DNA from: Desulforamulus ferrireducens
GTDB taxonomy: Bacteria; Bacillota; Desulfotomaculia; Desulfotomaculales; Desulfotomaculaceae
Direction of reading: 5' to 3'
Assembly: GCF_002005145.1 (NCBI RefSeq)
Contig: NZ_CP019698.1
Span: 1,240,001 to 1,304,000 of the forward strand
DNA length: 64,000 nt
The number at the start of each line of letters is the position of its first letter. Position 1 is the stretch's first letter. The notes beneath the pieces are model-generated. The model made no database searches. It was not told the DNA's origin and saw only the letters and a list, made by a program, of their open reading frames with translations. This document shows, piece by piece, positions 15,650 through 23,542 of the stretch. The position numbers were made by a program, and so were the translations under genes.

Positions 15650-16009
15650 ATGAGAGTTGCCGTTTCCGCTTCCGGCCAGACCCTCTCAGAACAATTAAAT
15701 CCCCGTTTAGGCAGATGTGAGTATTTTGTCATAGTGGACGACGTCACCAATGACACCATAGCTGTGGAAAATACCGGTCGGCTCTCTACCGGTGCTGCCG
15801 GTATTGCCACAGCCAATCTGTTAAATAACCATCAGGTGGATGTGGTTATTACCGGCAAAGTTGGGCCCAATGCTTTCACTGCCCTGCAGGCTGCAGGAAT
15901 TAAGGTTTATTCCAGCACCGGTGGTACCATAGAGGATGTGTTGAAGAAATATCGGCAGGGTAATCTGAGCGAGGCCGGTGGCCCCAACGTCGGGCTCCAC
16001 GGGCGTTAG
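15650..16009 (+). CDS. NifX/NafY-like (dinitrogenase Fe-Mo cofactor family) protein
   Basis: 119 residues forming one Nitro_FeMo-Co domain: MRVAVSASGQTLSEQLNPRLGRCEYFVIVDD, then GIATANLLNNHQVDVVITGKVGPNAFTALQAAGIKVYS. The fold is RNase H-like and in relatives binds FeMo-co or other metal clusters; the orange protein (ORP) of Desulfovibrio belongs to this group. GGAG at 15638-15641 is 8 bases from ATG 15650, whereas GTG 15641 overlaps the SD. The protein lacks the NifB radical-SAM domain, and no nitrogenase genes are nearby, so a role in nitrogen fixation is unlikely. It may be the cluster-binding client of the ATPases encoded on either side. Confidence 0.88.
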   Translation: MRVAVSASGQTLSEQLNPRLGRCEYFVIVDDVTNDTIAVENTGRLSTGAAGIATANLLNNHQVDVVITGKVGPNAFTALQAAGIKVYSSTGGTIEDVLKKYRQGNLSEAGGPNVGLHGR

Positions 16010-16020
16010 GCGGTGATGGG

Positions 16021-16869
16021 ATGAGAATAGCTGTAGCCAGTGGTAAAGGGGGTACCGGTAAAACGCTGGTTGCTACCAGCTTGGCCATATCCCTGGCAGA
16101 ACAAAAAAAGCCAGTTCAGCTCCTGGACTGCGATGTGGAAGAACCCAATGCCCATATTTTTTTAAAGAATAAGCCAAATGCAGAAGAAACGGTATTTTTG
16201 CCCATTCCCCAGGTGGATTATGGACTGTGCCAGTACTGTGGTAAGTGTGCTGAGGTTTGCCAGTTCAATGCCATTGCCCTAATGAAAAGAACCCTGGTGA
16301 TTTTTCCGGATGTTTGTCATAGTTGTGGGGGTTGCTGGCATCTTTGTCCCGCCGATGCCCTAAAACCGGTTGCCAGAGAAGTGGGAACGGTGGAGATGGG
16401 TCAATCAGATCCCATCAAACTGGTCAGTGGCAGGTTAAAACTGGGGACACATATCAGCCCACCGGTAGTCAAAGCAGTAAGGGAAAAGGAAGACCCCGCC
16501 AGTATTATCATCATCGATGGTCCTCCCGGTAGTTCTTGTCCGGTGATGACTGCGGTGGCAGGAACTGACTATTGTATTTTAGTCACCGAACCTACGCCCT
16601 TCGGTTTAAATGATTTGGTTTTAGCTGTGGAAATGCTGCGGGTTCTAGGTGTGCCCTGTGGGGTAGTCATTAACCGAGACGTGCCAGGACAGGACATCAT
16701 TGACCGCTACTGCGAAATGCAAGGACTTCCGGTGCTAATGCGGATTCCCCTGCAAACCCAAATTGCCAGGGCTTATGCTAAGGGGATACCCCTGGTGGAA
16801 AGTGACCCCACCTGGCGGGCAAAGTTCCTGGAACTCTATCAGCGGGTGGCCGGGGAGGTGGTATCATGA
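16021..16869 (+). CDS. MinD/Mrp-type ATPase with inserted 2x[4Fe-4S] ferredoxin
   Basis: 282 residues. The Walker A SGKGGTGKT lies at residues 8-16, DCDVEEPNAHIF near 38, and a ferredoxin inserted at about 62-115 carries CQYCGKCAEVCQFNA and CHSCGGCWHLCPADA. The ATPase resumes with IIIDGPPGSSCPVM and a C-terminal switch region (VTEPTPFGLNDLVLAVEML). This architecture defines the pair of ATPases in the Desulfovibrio ORP operon and relatives in many anaerobes. ATP hydrolysis presumably drives cluster insertion or transfer. The stop overlaps the start of the next gene by four bases (ATGA), so the two are translationally coupled and may form a heterodimer. Confidence 0.9.
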   Translation: MRIAVASGKGGTGKTLVATSLAISLAEQKKPVQLLDCDVEEPNAHIFLKNKPNAEETVFLPIPQVDYGLCQYCGKCAEVCQFNAIALMKRTLVIFPDVCHSCGGCWHLCPADALKPVAREVGTVEMGQSDPIKLVSGRLKLGTHISPPVVKAVREKEDPASIIIIDGPPGSSCPVMTAVAGTDYCILVTEPTPFGLNDLVLAVEMLRVLGVPCGVVINRDVPGQDIIDRYCEMQGLPVLMRIPLQTQIARAYAKGIPLVESDPTWRAKFLELYQRVAGEVVS

Positions 16870-17729
16870 AAGAACTGACCATTATCAGTGGTAAAGGTGG
16901 TACCGGCAAAACCAGTATTTTGGGAGCCTTTGCTACCCTGGCGGGCAAATCGGTAATCTGTGATTGTGATGTTGATGCCGCCAACCTCCATATTTTACTG
17001 CAACCTAACATTAAAGAAACCCATGATTTTTATGGCGAAAAAAAGGCGGAAATTGTTCCGGAACTTTGTACCAACTGCGGTAAATGTGAGGAATTGTGCC
17101 AGTTTCAGGCTATCCAACAGGGACAAATAAACCCCTATGCCTGTGAAGGCTGTGCGGTCTGCTATCATGTTTGCCCGGCAGGAGCGGTTAATATTAAGCC
17201 GCATCTCTCCGGTCAGTGGTATATTTCCGAGACTAAGTGGGGTCCCATGGTGCATGCCAAACTGGGTATTGCCCAGGGTAATTCCGGTCTGCTGGTAAAT
17301 ATGGTGCGCAAGAAAGCCAGAGAGATAGCCAGGGAACAGAGTTTACCTCTGATTATCAGTGATGGACCACCAGGTATAGGCTGCCCTGTAATTTCATCCC
17401 TGGCGGGAACTGACATGGCCTTAATTGTAACAGAGCCTACGGTCTCGGGTATTCACGATCTGGAAAGAATTGTCAAAGTGGCTGCTGGTTTTGGCTGTGT
17501 TAGTGCCGTTTGTATTAATAAATATAATTTAGATGAGTATAACTGCAGGTATATTGAAGATTTAGCCGAAAGATTACAAGTACCGGTTATTGGCAGGATT
17601 CCCTATGATTTAACCGTAACCGAGGCGGTTTTGCAAGGGATTCCCGTTACCACCTTGGGCAAAGGAGATGCCCAAGGGCCAATCCAAGAACTCTGGCAGC
17701 AGGTAGGCAATTTACTGGGAGTTCGGTAA
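16866..17729 (+). CDS. Second MinD/Mrp-type ATPase with inserted ferredoxin
   Basis: 287 residues, the partner of the preceding protein with the same layout. It has SGKGGTGKTS at residues 8-17, CDVDAANLHILL near 37, inserted clusters CTNCGKCEELCQFQA and CEGCAVCYHVCPAGA at about 65-115, then SDGPPGIGCPVISSLAGTD and VTEPTVSGIHDLERIV. The two proteins are clear paralogues that kept all eight ferredoxin Cys. In the Desulfovibrio ORP system the corresponding pair interacts with ORP and other operon products. The tight coupling and conserved ligands suggest both remain functional. A short possible gene and a NifX-like gene follow. Confidence 0.9.
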   Translation: MKELTIISGKGGTGKTSILGAFATLAGKSVICDCDVDAANLHILLQPNIKETHDFYGEKKAEIVPELCTNCGKCEELCQFQAIQQGQINPYACEGCAVCYHVCPAGAVNIKPHLSGQWYISETKWGPMVHAKLGIAQGNSGLLVNMVRKKAREIAREQSLPLIISDGPPGIGCPVISSLAGTDMALIVTEPTVSGIHDLERIVKVAAGFGCVSAVCINKYNLDEYNCRYIEDLAERLQVPVIGRIPYDLTVTEAVLQGIPVTTLGKGDAQGPIQELWQQVGNLLGVR

Positions 17730-17730
17730 C

Positions 17731-17922
17731 ATGATGCGCTATCAGTGTTTGCTTTGTGGTAAAATTGTTGAATATCTCAGGGTTTATGGCCAGGGCAAGG
17801 AAAAACCTCAGAAGTGCAGTTGTGGAGGAGATTTGGTACCAATCCACACAAATATAGATAGCTTAAAAGGAGGAATAACGAATGAAAATCGCTATGCCAG
17901 CCAGAAACGGACAAGTGAATGA
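17731..17922 (+). CDS. Possible small zinc-ribbon protein
   Basis: ATG 17731 begins one base after the preceding stop and encodes 63 residues: MMRYQCLLCGKIVEYL, then CSCGGDLVPI. A CxxC near the start and a CxC in the middle could bind zinc or an Fe-S cluster. There is no clear SD, so translation would rely on coupling. The frame overlaps the next gene by 41 bases, unusual in this operon, and the residues after about 45 may be fortuitous. The Cys pattern and position argue for a real gene; the overlap argues against. Confidence 0.4.
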   Translation: MMRYQCLLCGKIVEYLRVYGQGKEKPQKCSCGGDLVPIHTNIDSLKGGITNENRYASQKRTSE

Positions 17923-18268
17923 ACATTTTGGCACTACCCAGGAGTTTTGTATCATTGAATTGGAAAATGGCAAAGTAAAAAGTAAGCAGATTATCTCCAA
18001 CGAAGGTTTGCAACATAATCACGGCGGTATTGCCAATATGTTAAAGAACGAGAAAATTGAAGTTATTATCTGTGGTGGCATTGGTGGCCATATGATGCAA
18101 GCTCTGGAGAACCTCGGTCTCAAGGTGATCAACGGAGCGTCCGGTCCCTTAGAGAGTGTTGCCGAGGCCTTTGCTGCCGGTACTTTGGTAACTCGCCCTG
18201 TTAGCTGTGGCTGTGGCGGTGGACATCACCACCACCATCATCATGGCGGCGGTGGCTGTGCACACTAA
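17882..18268 (+). CDS. NifX-like protein with Gly/His/Cys metal-binding tail
   Basis: 128 residues. Residues 1-105 form a Nitro_FeMo-Co domain (MKIAMPARNGQVNEHFGTTQEFCIIEL, then GGIANMLKNEKIEVIICGGIGGHMMQALENLGLKV). The tail is CGCGGGHHHHHHHGGGGCAH, with seven consecutive His flanked by Gly and Cys. Such tails resemble those of nickel-, zinc- or copper-handling proteins (HypB, SlyD, UreE) and suggest metal storage or delivery. AGGAGG lies about 8 bases before ATG. It is the last gene of the operon and a strong terminator follows. The domain is more typical of the family than that of the 15650 gene (HFG motif kept). The metal is unknown. Confidence 0.9.
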   Translation: MKIAMPARNGQVNEHFGTTQEFCIIELENGKVKSKQIISNEGLQHNHGGIANMLKNEKIEVIICGGIGGHMMQALENLGLKVINGASGPLESVAEAFAAGTLVTRPVSCGCGGGHHHHHHHGGGGCAH

Positions 18269-18274
18269 AAATGC

Positions 18275-18317
18275 AAACACCCGTAATGTTTACAAAAACA
18301 TTGCGGGTGTTTTTTTA
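18275..18317 (+). terminator. Terminator of the Mrp/NifX operon
   Basis: AACACCCGTAATGTTT pairs with AAACATTGCGGGTGTT across a few bases and is followed by TTTTTT. A long stem with one G:T pair. Confidence 0.9.
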
Positions 18318-18320
18318 TAC

Positions 18321-19646
18321 CTATAACAAACCCATTTTTTTAGCCTGTTCCCTCAGTTCCCCACGATGATCCGGGTGGGCAATGTTAATAAGAGCCTCTG
18401 CCCGTTGCTTAAAAGTACGTCCCGATAATTTAGCCACTCCATATTCCGTAACTACATAGTCCACGTCATTCTTACTGGTAGTAATAACAGTACCTTCCCT
18501 AAACATGGGAACAATCTTGGATTTTCCTTTGACGGTGGAATGTAAAACGATAAAGGCTTTGCCCTCGGGGGCTTGCACAGCACCTCGTACAAAATCCACT
18601 TGCCCGCCGGTACCGCTATATTGTATGGGACCAATGGTCTCGGAGGCACACTGTCCCAACAGATCCACCTCAACAGTGGCGTTGATGGAAACCATCTTAA
18701 TATTTTTGCCGATGATATTGGGATTATTGGTATAAGAAACCGGGTGGAGTTCAAACATGGGATTGTCATCGATAAAATCGTATAATTTTTTGGTTCCCAG
18801 GGCGGCACAGGCTATAGCTTTACCACGGTGAATTGATTTGGCGTTATTGGTAACCGCCCCAGCCTCAATGAGATCCACCATGCCATCGGTGAGAATTTCC
18901 GAATGTATACCCAGGTTTCTTTTGGTTAACAGGGCCTGAGCCACAGCATTAGGAATTTTACCGATACCCAGTTGCAAGGTGGAACCATCATCAATTAACT
19001 CTGCCACATATTGTCCGATAGCCAAATCCTCGGGGCCGGGAGTTAGAGAGGGGAGTTCCGGCAGGGGAGAATCGTCTTCCACCAGGTAATCTGCCTGGGT
19101 TACATGAATAAAGGTATTGCCATGGGTGCGAGGCATATTGGGGTTAACCACTAAAATGATTTTCTTAGCCTTTTCTGCAACGGTTGTTGTGTAATCTATA
19201 GAAGTACCAAAACTAAAGAAGCCATATTTATCCATCGGGGAAACCGTGGCCATCAGTACATCCACTTCAATGTATTCCGCAAACATACGGGGAGAGAGGG
19301 AAAAATAGTTTGGCATAATGTCAAACCGGCCACTTTGTACACCGTTTCGACTGGCCCCGCTGGTGAACCAGGAAACATGGGTAAAATGTTGCTCCATGCC
19401 GGGTTCCAAATATTTTGCTGGTCGCATGGGAATCATTTGATGGACGCGAACATCCCTTAATTGATCCTTGCGGTTGGCCATTGCATCAAGCAGTACAGGG
19501 GTTTCTGCTACGCCGAAGGCTACTACAACATCGTTATCCGGACGAATACATTCCACTGCCTCAGCGGCAGTTACCAGTCTAGCCTGGTATTGCTCCCTTA
19601 ATAAAGTAGGATTACAGGTAACAAATCCCCTATTTTGCCAGGCCAT
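18321..19646 (-). CDS. Acetyl-CoA hydrolase/transferase family (4-hydroxybutyrate-type CoA-transferase)
   Basis: 441 residues of the family I CoA-transferase type (AcoA hydrolase/4-hydroxybutyrate CoA-transferase). Marks include VVVAFGVAETPVLLDAMA near the start, QLGIGKIPNAVAQAL, the active-site region GIHSEILTDGMVDLIE (Glu forms the CoA thioester) and a C-terminal VVTEYGVAKLSGRTFKQRAEALINIAHPDHR. It exchanges CoA between acyl-CoAs and carboxylates such as acetate, useful in organic-acid activation in sulfate reducers. AAGGAGG lies 8 bases before ATG 19646; the frame opens further upstream without good starts. The gene converges on the operon ending at 18268. Confidence 0.88.
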   Translation of the reverse strand: MAWQNRGFVTCNPTLLREQYQARLVTAAEAVECIRPDNDVVVAFGVAETPVLLDAMANRKDQLRDVRVHQMIPMRPAKYLEPGMEQHFTHVSWFTSGASRNGVQSGRFDIMPNYFSLSPRMFAEYIEVDVLMATVSPMDKYGFFSFGTSIDYTTTVAEKAKKIILVVNPNMPRTHGNTFIHVTQADYLVEDDSPLPELPSLTPGPEDLAIGQYVAELIDDGSTLQLGIGKIPNAVAQALLTKRNLGIHSEILTDGMVDLIEAGAVTNNAKSIHRGKAIACAALGTKKLYDFIDDNPMFELHPVSYTNNPNIIGKNIKMVSINATVEVDLLGQCASETIGPIQYSGTGGQVDFVRGAVQAPEGKAFIVLHSTVKGKSKIVPMFREGTVITTSKNDVDYVVTEYGVAKLSGRTFKQRAEALINIAHPDHRGELREQAKKMGLL

Positions 19647-19805
19647 AAAAAACCTCCTTGAAATTAGAATAGATAGAATAATGAAAAAGGACCAACAATA
19701 ATTTTCTGCAAGGTGGTGGCAAAACCCTTTCAACTGCCAGCCCCCGCATAGATTTTCTTGCATATTGAAAGAATAAAAAAAGTTGAGAAGAAGGGAGGAG
19801 ATTAA

Positions 19806-20264
19806 TTGCCCTGGGTTGTCACTGCCATAGTATCTTGGATTCTCTTATATTTGTTGGTAGATGTTCAACAGTTAAAAAGAACAATATTTGGTGGCTTTTT
19901 CGCCGTAGCTCTGGCAAGCCTGGTAGACTGGGGCGGACAGCAACTGCATTTATATGAATTCAGGGATATTATCATTCCTTGGGCTAATTGTTCAGCTTTT
20001 TATATGCTTGGTCCAGTTTTTGTGATCGGGGTTTTGTTTAGCCAGTTCTTGCCCAGGGATAGAGCCTTACAGGTGATTAATATTGTGGTGATCTCACTAC
20101 TGTATTTGGCCATGGAATTTCTGATTTTACAAACCGGTGCGGCTGTTTATCTCAATTGGCATTTATTGGCCAGCTTAACGGTGGATCTTGCTGCCATGAC
20201 CTCCCTCACCTGGGTGGCCCAAACATTTGAGTTAGCACCCAGCTATAAAAGATGTTACTTCTAA
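19806..20264 (+). CDS. Small polytopic membrane protein (CBO0543-like)
   Basis: 152 residues with about five hydrophobic segments (VVTAIVSWILLYLLV, IFGGFFAVALASLV, FYMLGPVFVIGVLF, VINIVVISLLYLAMEFLI, LLASLTVDLAAMTSLTWV). The pattern resembles CBO0543-type membrane proteins of spore-forming Firmicutes, whose function is unknown. GGAGATTAA places the SD close to TTG 19806, the only plausible start. It is divergent from the CoA-transferase and precedes the Hsp33 promoter, so it is probably monocistronic. Family placement rests on topology and size. Confidence 0.65.
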   Translation: MPWVVTAIVSWILLYLLVDVQQLKRTIFGGFFAVALASLVDWGGQQLHLYEFRDIIIPWANCSAFYMLGPVFVIGVLFSQFLPRDRALQVINIVVISLLYLAMEFLILQTGAAVYLNWHLLASLTVDLAAMTSLTWVAQTFELAPSYKRCYF

Positions 20265-20320
20265 GCCTCCATCTAGGTTTATATAATTATATTCACTATC
20301 ACAACAACTGTTGAGAAAAA

Positions 20321-20349
20321 TTGACATTTAGGGTCAGCGGGGGTAAGAT
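20321..20349 (+). promoter_or_regulatory. Promoter of hslO
   Basis: TTGACA (20321-20326), 17-base spacer, TAAGAT (20344-20349), which places the start of transcription about 30 bases before ATG 20385. A CAACA-AC-TGTTG palindrome lies at 20302-20313, just upstream of the -35. Confidence 0.65.
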
Positions 20350-20384
20350 TTACTTTGGATAAATATGATGGAGGTTTAGGCCAA

Positions 20385-21269
20385 ATGGATTATTTAGTAA
20401 GGGCAGTTGCTACTGATGGTAGCTTTCGCATATTTGCGACCAGGACGACTAAGACAGTGGAGGAGGCCAGGCAAAGACATAACTGCTGGCCGGTAGCTGC
20501 GGCAGCATTGGGACGTACCATGACAGGGGCTTTGTTATTAGGAGCCAACTTAAAGGGAGAAGACATTTTAACCATACGAGTATTGGGGGATGGCCCCCTG
20601 GGGGCAATTATTGTCTCTGCCAATGCCAATGGGGAGGTAAAGGGATATGTGCAAGAACCCCAGGTAGATCTACCCAGCACCCCGGAAGGTAAGCTGCCGG
20701 TGGGGGCTGCCGTGGGCAAAGGACATCTGCATATTACCCGTGATTTGGGGTTAAAGGAACCCTTTACCGGTAGTGTGGAATTGGTATCCGGAGAAATTGC
20801 CGAGGACATGGCTCATTACCTGACCATATCAGAGCAAACTCCTTCAGCGGTAGCTCTGGGAGTTTTAGTGGATACCGATAACTCCGTGAGTGCCGCCGGA
20901 GGCTTACTATTGCAGCTATTTCCCAATGCTGATGAGGAAGTATTACAGAACTTAGAGAAAAATTTGGCGGAGTTTCCTCACCTTAGTTCCTTAATTAAAG
21001 AAGGTAAAACCCCCGAGGATATTATTAATTTGGTTACCAAGGGGCTGGATATTAAGATATTAGAAAGCAGCCCCGTTTGCTTCCGTTGTAACTGTTCGCG
21101 GGAAAGGTTAGAGGATTTACTCATTGGCATTGGCCAGGAGGAGGTTAGTGCCATGCTGGAGGAACAGGGGGGGGCAGAAATAAACTGCCATTTTTGTGCC
21201 CAACAGTATCGTTTTGATGCAGGGGATTTGCAAAGGATATTAGAAAGAATAAAGGAGCAAACCAAATAA
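20385..21269 (+). CDS. hslO: Hsp33 redox-regulated chaperone
   Basis: 294 residues with the complete Hsp33 plan. The N-terminal substrate-binding domain has MDYLVRAVATDGSFRIFATRTTKTVEEAR and GRTMTGALLLGANLKGEDILTIRVLGDGPLG. A linker leads to the C-terminal redox switch with four zinc-binding Cys, CFRCNC and CHFC. Oxidation releases zinc and activates the holdase in the cytoplasm. GGAGG lies 10 bases before ATG 20385; an in-frame TTG at 20355 would place that SD inside the gene and adds residues not typical of the family. The Dabb-domain gene follows six bases after the stop. Confidence 0.95.
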   Translation: MDYLVRAVATDGSFRIFATRTTKTVEEARQRHNCWPVAAAALGRTMTGALLLGANLKGEDILTIRVLGDGPLGAIIVSANANGEVKGYVQEPQVDLPSTPEGKLPVGAAVGKGHLHITRDLGLKEPFTGSVELVSGEIAEDMAHYLTISEQTPSAVALGVLVDTDNSVSAAGGLLLQLFPNADEEVLQNLEKNLAEFPHLSSLIKEGKTPEDIINLVTKGLDIKILESSPVCFRCNCSRERLEDLLIGIGQEEVSAMLEEQGGAEINCHFCAQQYRFDAGDLQRILERIKEQTK

Positions 21270-21275
21270 AGGAGA

Positions 21276-21566
21276 GTGGCAAAGCTGATTACTCACATTG
21301 TTTTCTTTAAGTTGAAGGATGTCAAGGATATTGACAGGGTTAAGGAAGCCCTGCTGGGTTTAAAGGACAAGATACCCCAAATTCGTCACCTGGAAGTTGG
21401 CGTTGATGTTATCCGTTCGGAACGTTCCTACCATCTGGCTTTGGTATCTAAATTTGATTCCCTGGCTGATCTGGAAGCCTACCAGGTACATCCAGACCAT
21501 CAGGAAGTGGTAAAACTCATCAACACTGTCAAAGAATCAGTGGTGTCAGTGGATTACCAGTCTTAA
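21276..21566 (+). CDS. Dabb (stress-responsive A/B barrel) domain protein
   Basis: A single ferredoxin-like Dabb domain: LITHIVFFKLKD, then KIPQIRHLEVGVDVIRSERSYHLALVSKFDSLADLEAYQVHPDHQEVV. Dabb proteins are small dimeric alpha/beta barrels of varied or unknown function. The only SD (AAAGGAG, 21268-21274) is one base from GTG 21276, which is very tight, but ten bases from an in-frame CTG at 21285 that would give LITHIVFF, the usual family start. So translation may begin at CTG. Coordinates use the GTG. The gene follows hslO closely and is probably cotranscribed. Confidence 0.82.
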   Translation: MAKLITHIVFFKLKDVKDIDRVKEALLGLKDKIPQIRHLEVGVDVIRSERSYHLALVSKFDSLADLEAYQVHPDHQEVVKLINTVKESVVSVDYQS

Positions 21567-21593
21567 AAAGAACTGCAGAGACGAAAAATGTTT

Positions 21594-21619
21594 GGCCATC
21601 GGTTTGGCAGCCGATGGCC
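21594..21619. repeat. GGCCATCGG hairpin between convergent genes
   Basis: GGCCATCGG (21594-21602) and CCGATGGCC (21611-21619) are perfect inverted repeats with an 8-base loop. Related to the repeats at 13806 and 39207. Read on the minus strand it is followed by AAACATTTTT and could terminate the sdpI-like transcript. Confidence 0.65.
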
Positions 21620-21630
21620 TACGCTTATTT

Positions 21631-22281
21631 CTATTTCATCCTTTGATATGCACGATAAGAATAAATAATGGTAATGACGAAGGGTAGAAAAATACCCAGC
21701 ATGAACAGGACAAAACCCGGTGTTGAATCCAAGAAGGCCGACAGGAAGGCCACCAGCCCACCCAAAACCATTAATCTCCCGCCTACACGATGGGTTTTAT
21801 TCCAGACATCCTCATTGTCCAAAGTCCAGGGCAGCCGAAAGCCCACCAGATAGTTGTGCCTGATTTTGCCCATGTAATTACCTAATACCACAAATAACAG
21901 GGCAACCAGGGCTTTCACCAGCAGAGCTATATTGACCGAATAGCCCATGGCGGCAACCAGCGGTAAAAATGTAACCACCATCATAACCAACACAATGGCC
22001 AGTCGTACTTTTTCGTAACTGGCAGCAAATTTCTCATAGTTTTGTTTTTTGGGATCAAGCAGCGGCGCAAAGGTTAACCCCAGGTAAAGAGCCAGAGGCA
22101 GCAATGGCAAAATTAAACTGGCCACAGACTTATGTGAATAGCCATCCACTTCGCCATGTATGTTCCAATGTGTTGGCACCTGTTCTGGCAGGGAAGGATA
22201 AAAGGAAGCGCAAATACCCCAGAAAATAACCAGCACTACCACGGTCAGCCAATTAATTTTAATAACATGTTTTGTACCCAT
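21631..22281 (-). CDS. SdpI-like / DUF1648 membrane protein
   Basis: 216 residues with six or so membrane helices. The N-terminus has the DUF1648 signature FYPSLPEQVPTHWNIHGEVDGYSHK. The C-terminal SdpI part has GNYMGKIRHNYLVGFRLPWTLDNEDVWNKTHRVGGRL. In Bacillus subtilis SdpI confers immunity to the SdpC toxin and sequesters the SdpR repressor at the membrane. No sdpABC toxin genes are nearby. AGGGAGG lies 8 bases before ATG 22281. The ArsR-type regulator gene lies directly upstream, ending two bases before this start, so the pair is an SdpR/SdpI-like unit. Confidence 0.85.
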   Translation of the reverse strand: MGTKHVIKINWLTVVVLVIFWGICASFYPSLPEQVPTHWNIHGEVDGYSHKSVASLILPLLPLALYLGLTFAPLLDPKKQNYEKFAASYEKVRLAIVLVMMVVTFLPLVAAMGYSVNIALLVKALVALLFVVLGNYMGKIRHNYLVGFRLPWTLDNEDVWNKTHRVGGRLMVLGGLVAFLSAFLDSTPGFVLFMLGIFLPFVITIIYSYRAYQRMK

Positions 22282-22282
22282 G

Positions 22283-22558
22283 CTAATTCCCTCCTTTATC
22301 CATAAAGCCCGCAAACCAACCCATAACTTCTTCCAAAACTGAAGTATTCAAAGAATAATAAATGAATTGACCTTTACGTTCGTCTATTACCAAATTAGCA
22401 TTTTTTAAGATGCTCAGGTGGTGTGATATACTGGGGCGGGTGATGCGAAAATGGTCGGCTATTTCGCCGGCGGTTAAGTCTTTTTCCCGCAACATTTTTA
22501 GGATTTCCCTGCGTGTGGGATCTGATAACGCTTGAAAGGTTGCATTAATACCAGCCAT
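22283..22558 (-). CDS. ArsR-family repressor (SdpR-like)
   Basis: 91 residues with a winged helix: FQALSDPTRREILKMLREKDLTAGEIADHFRITRPSISHHLSILKNANLVIDERKGQFIYYSLN. No ArsR metal-binding Cys box is present (no ELCVCD), so it is not a metal sensor of the classical type, in line with SdpR, which is controlled by binding to SdpI. It is the first gene of the pair, with a weak SD (AAAGGATG). A perfect 10-bp inverted repeat in its promoter region is the probable operator. Confidence 0.87.
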   Translation of the reverse strand: MAGINATFQALSDPTRREILKMLREKDLTAGEIADHFRITRPSISHHLSILKNANLVIDERKGQFIYYSLNTSVLEEVMGWFAGFMDKGGN

Positions 22559-22573
22559 AAGATCATCCTTTTA

Positions 22574-22599
22574 GATATTTAGAAATTTATCTAAATATC
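22574..22599. promoter_or_regulatory. Probable operator of the ArsR/SdpI-like pair
   Basis: GATATTTAGA (22574-22583), 6-base spacer AATTTA, TCTAAATATC (22590-22599): a perfect inverted repeat 16 bases upstream of the regulator start. Length and position suit a dimeric winged-helix repressor acting on its own promoter. Confidence 0.75.
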
Positions 22600-22768
22600 A
22601 ATATAGTAAAATTTTGAGTAAAAGTCAATAAAAACAGGACAGTAAATATTTACCAAATGAAAAGGTTCAAGGTAAGTATAACTATTTTTTGCTACTTTCA
22701 CTTTTGAACCGTCAGCCAGCGGAGATGGCTAACGTCTTTATAAAAAAGAGAAGACAGGTGGTAAAAAT

Positions 22769-23431
22769 ATGAAAAAGCTGTGCCGGAGGATGAGCTTGCT
22801 TTTGGTAATTCTCTTTGTGGCATTGTTGGGTGTCAATGGGTATGTGAAAAAAGTTGGACAAGAACAGATATTAAAGCCAGATGATGACTATGAAGCACAA
22901 GCTGCCCTTGTCTTAGGGGCCTATGTTACTCCTAACGGCTATCTTTGTGATATGCTGCGGGATCGGGTGGAAACTGCTGTGGAGCTATATCAGGCGGGTA
23001 AGGTGAAGAAGCTTTTAATGAGCGGTGATCATGGTCAGGAGGCCTATGACGAAGTTAATCACATGAGACGCTATGCCGAACAGCTGGGTGTGCCGGCCGA
23101 AGATATTTTTATGGATCATGCCGGTTTTAGCACCTACGACAGTATGTATCGCAGCAGGGATGTTTTTCAGGTATCCTCTGCCATCATTGTTACCCAGGAA
23201 TTTCATTTGCCCAGGGCCATTTATATTGCCCGCGCACTGGGGTTAGAGGCCAAAGGTTACAAGGCGGATAAACACCTGTACAGCGGCATTCAGTACAATG
23301 AAGCCAGGGAAATTCTAGCCAGAAACAAGGATTTTATCAATGTACACCTCTTAAAGCCACAGCCTAAATTTCTCGGTCCGGTTATATCCATCAGTGGTGA
23401 TGGCAGACAGACTTGGGACTTAGAAGAATAG
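22769..23431 (+). CDS. SanA/YdcF-like DUF218 protein
   Basis: 220 residues. The N-terminal hydrophobic helix (MSLLLVILFVALLGVNGYV) anchors the protein in the membrane. The DUF218 domain follows: AALVLGAYVTPNGYLCDMLRDRVETAVELYQAGKVKKLLMSGDHG, NHMRRYAEQLGVPAEDIFMDHAGFSTYDSMYRSRDVF and IIVTQEFHLPRAIYIARALGL. It resembles SanA, implicated in vancomycin tolerance and envelope permeability in enterobacteria. The biochemical activity of the family is not settled. The SD is ACAGGTGG about 7 bases before ATG. No operon partners are seen; a loose AGCCA/TGGCT stem lies upstream near 22713. Confidence 0.85.
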   Translation: MKKLCRRMSLLLVILFVALLGVNGYVKKVGQEQILKPDDDYEAQAALVLGAYVTPNGYLCDMLRDRVETAVELYQAGKVKKLLMSGDHGQEAYDEVNHMRRYAEQLGVPAEDIFMDHAGFSTYDSMYRSRDVFQVSSAIIVTQEFHLPRAIYIARALGLEAKGYKADKHLYSGIQYNEAREILARNKDFINVHLLKPQPKFLGPVISISGDGRQTWDLEE

Positions 23432-23542
23432 CGATAACCACGCGATATTTCAACCTTTTCCTTGGCAGGACTTTCCTAAACAATGTGTAATAAAATATCT
23501 AAGATATTAGACAGATTTTACAATGTAACGAGGAGAACCAGC

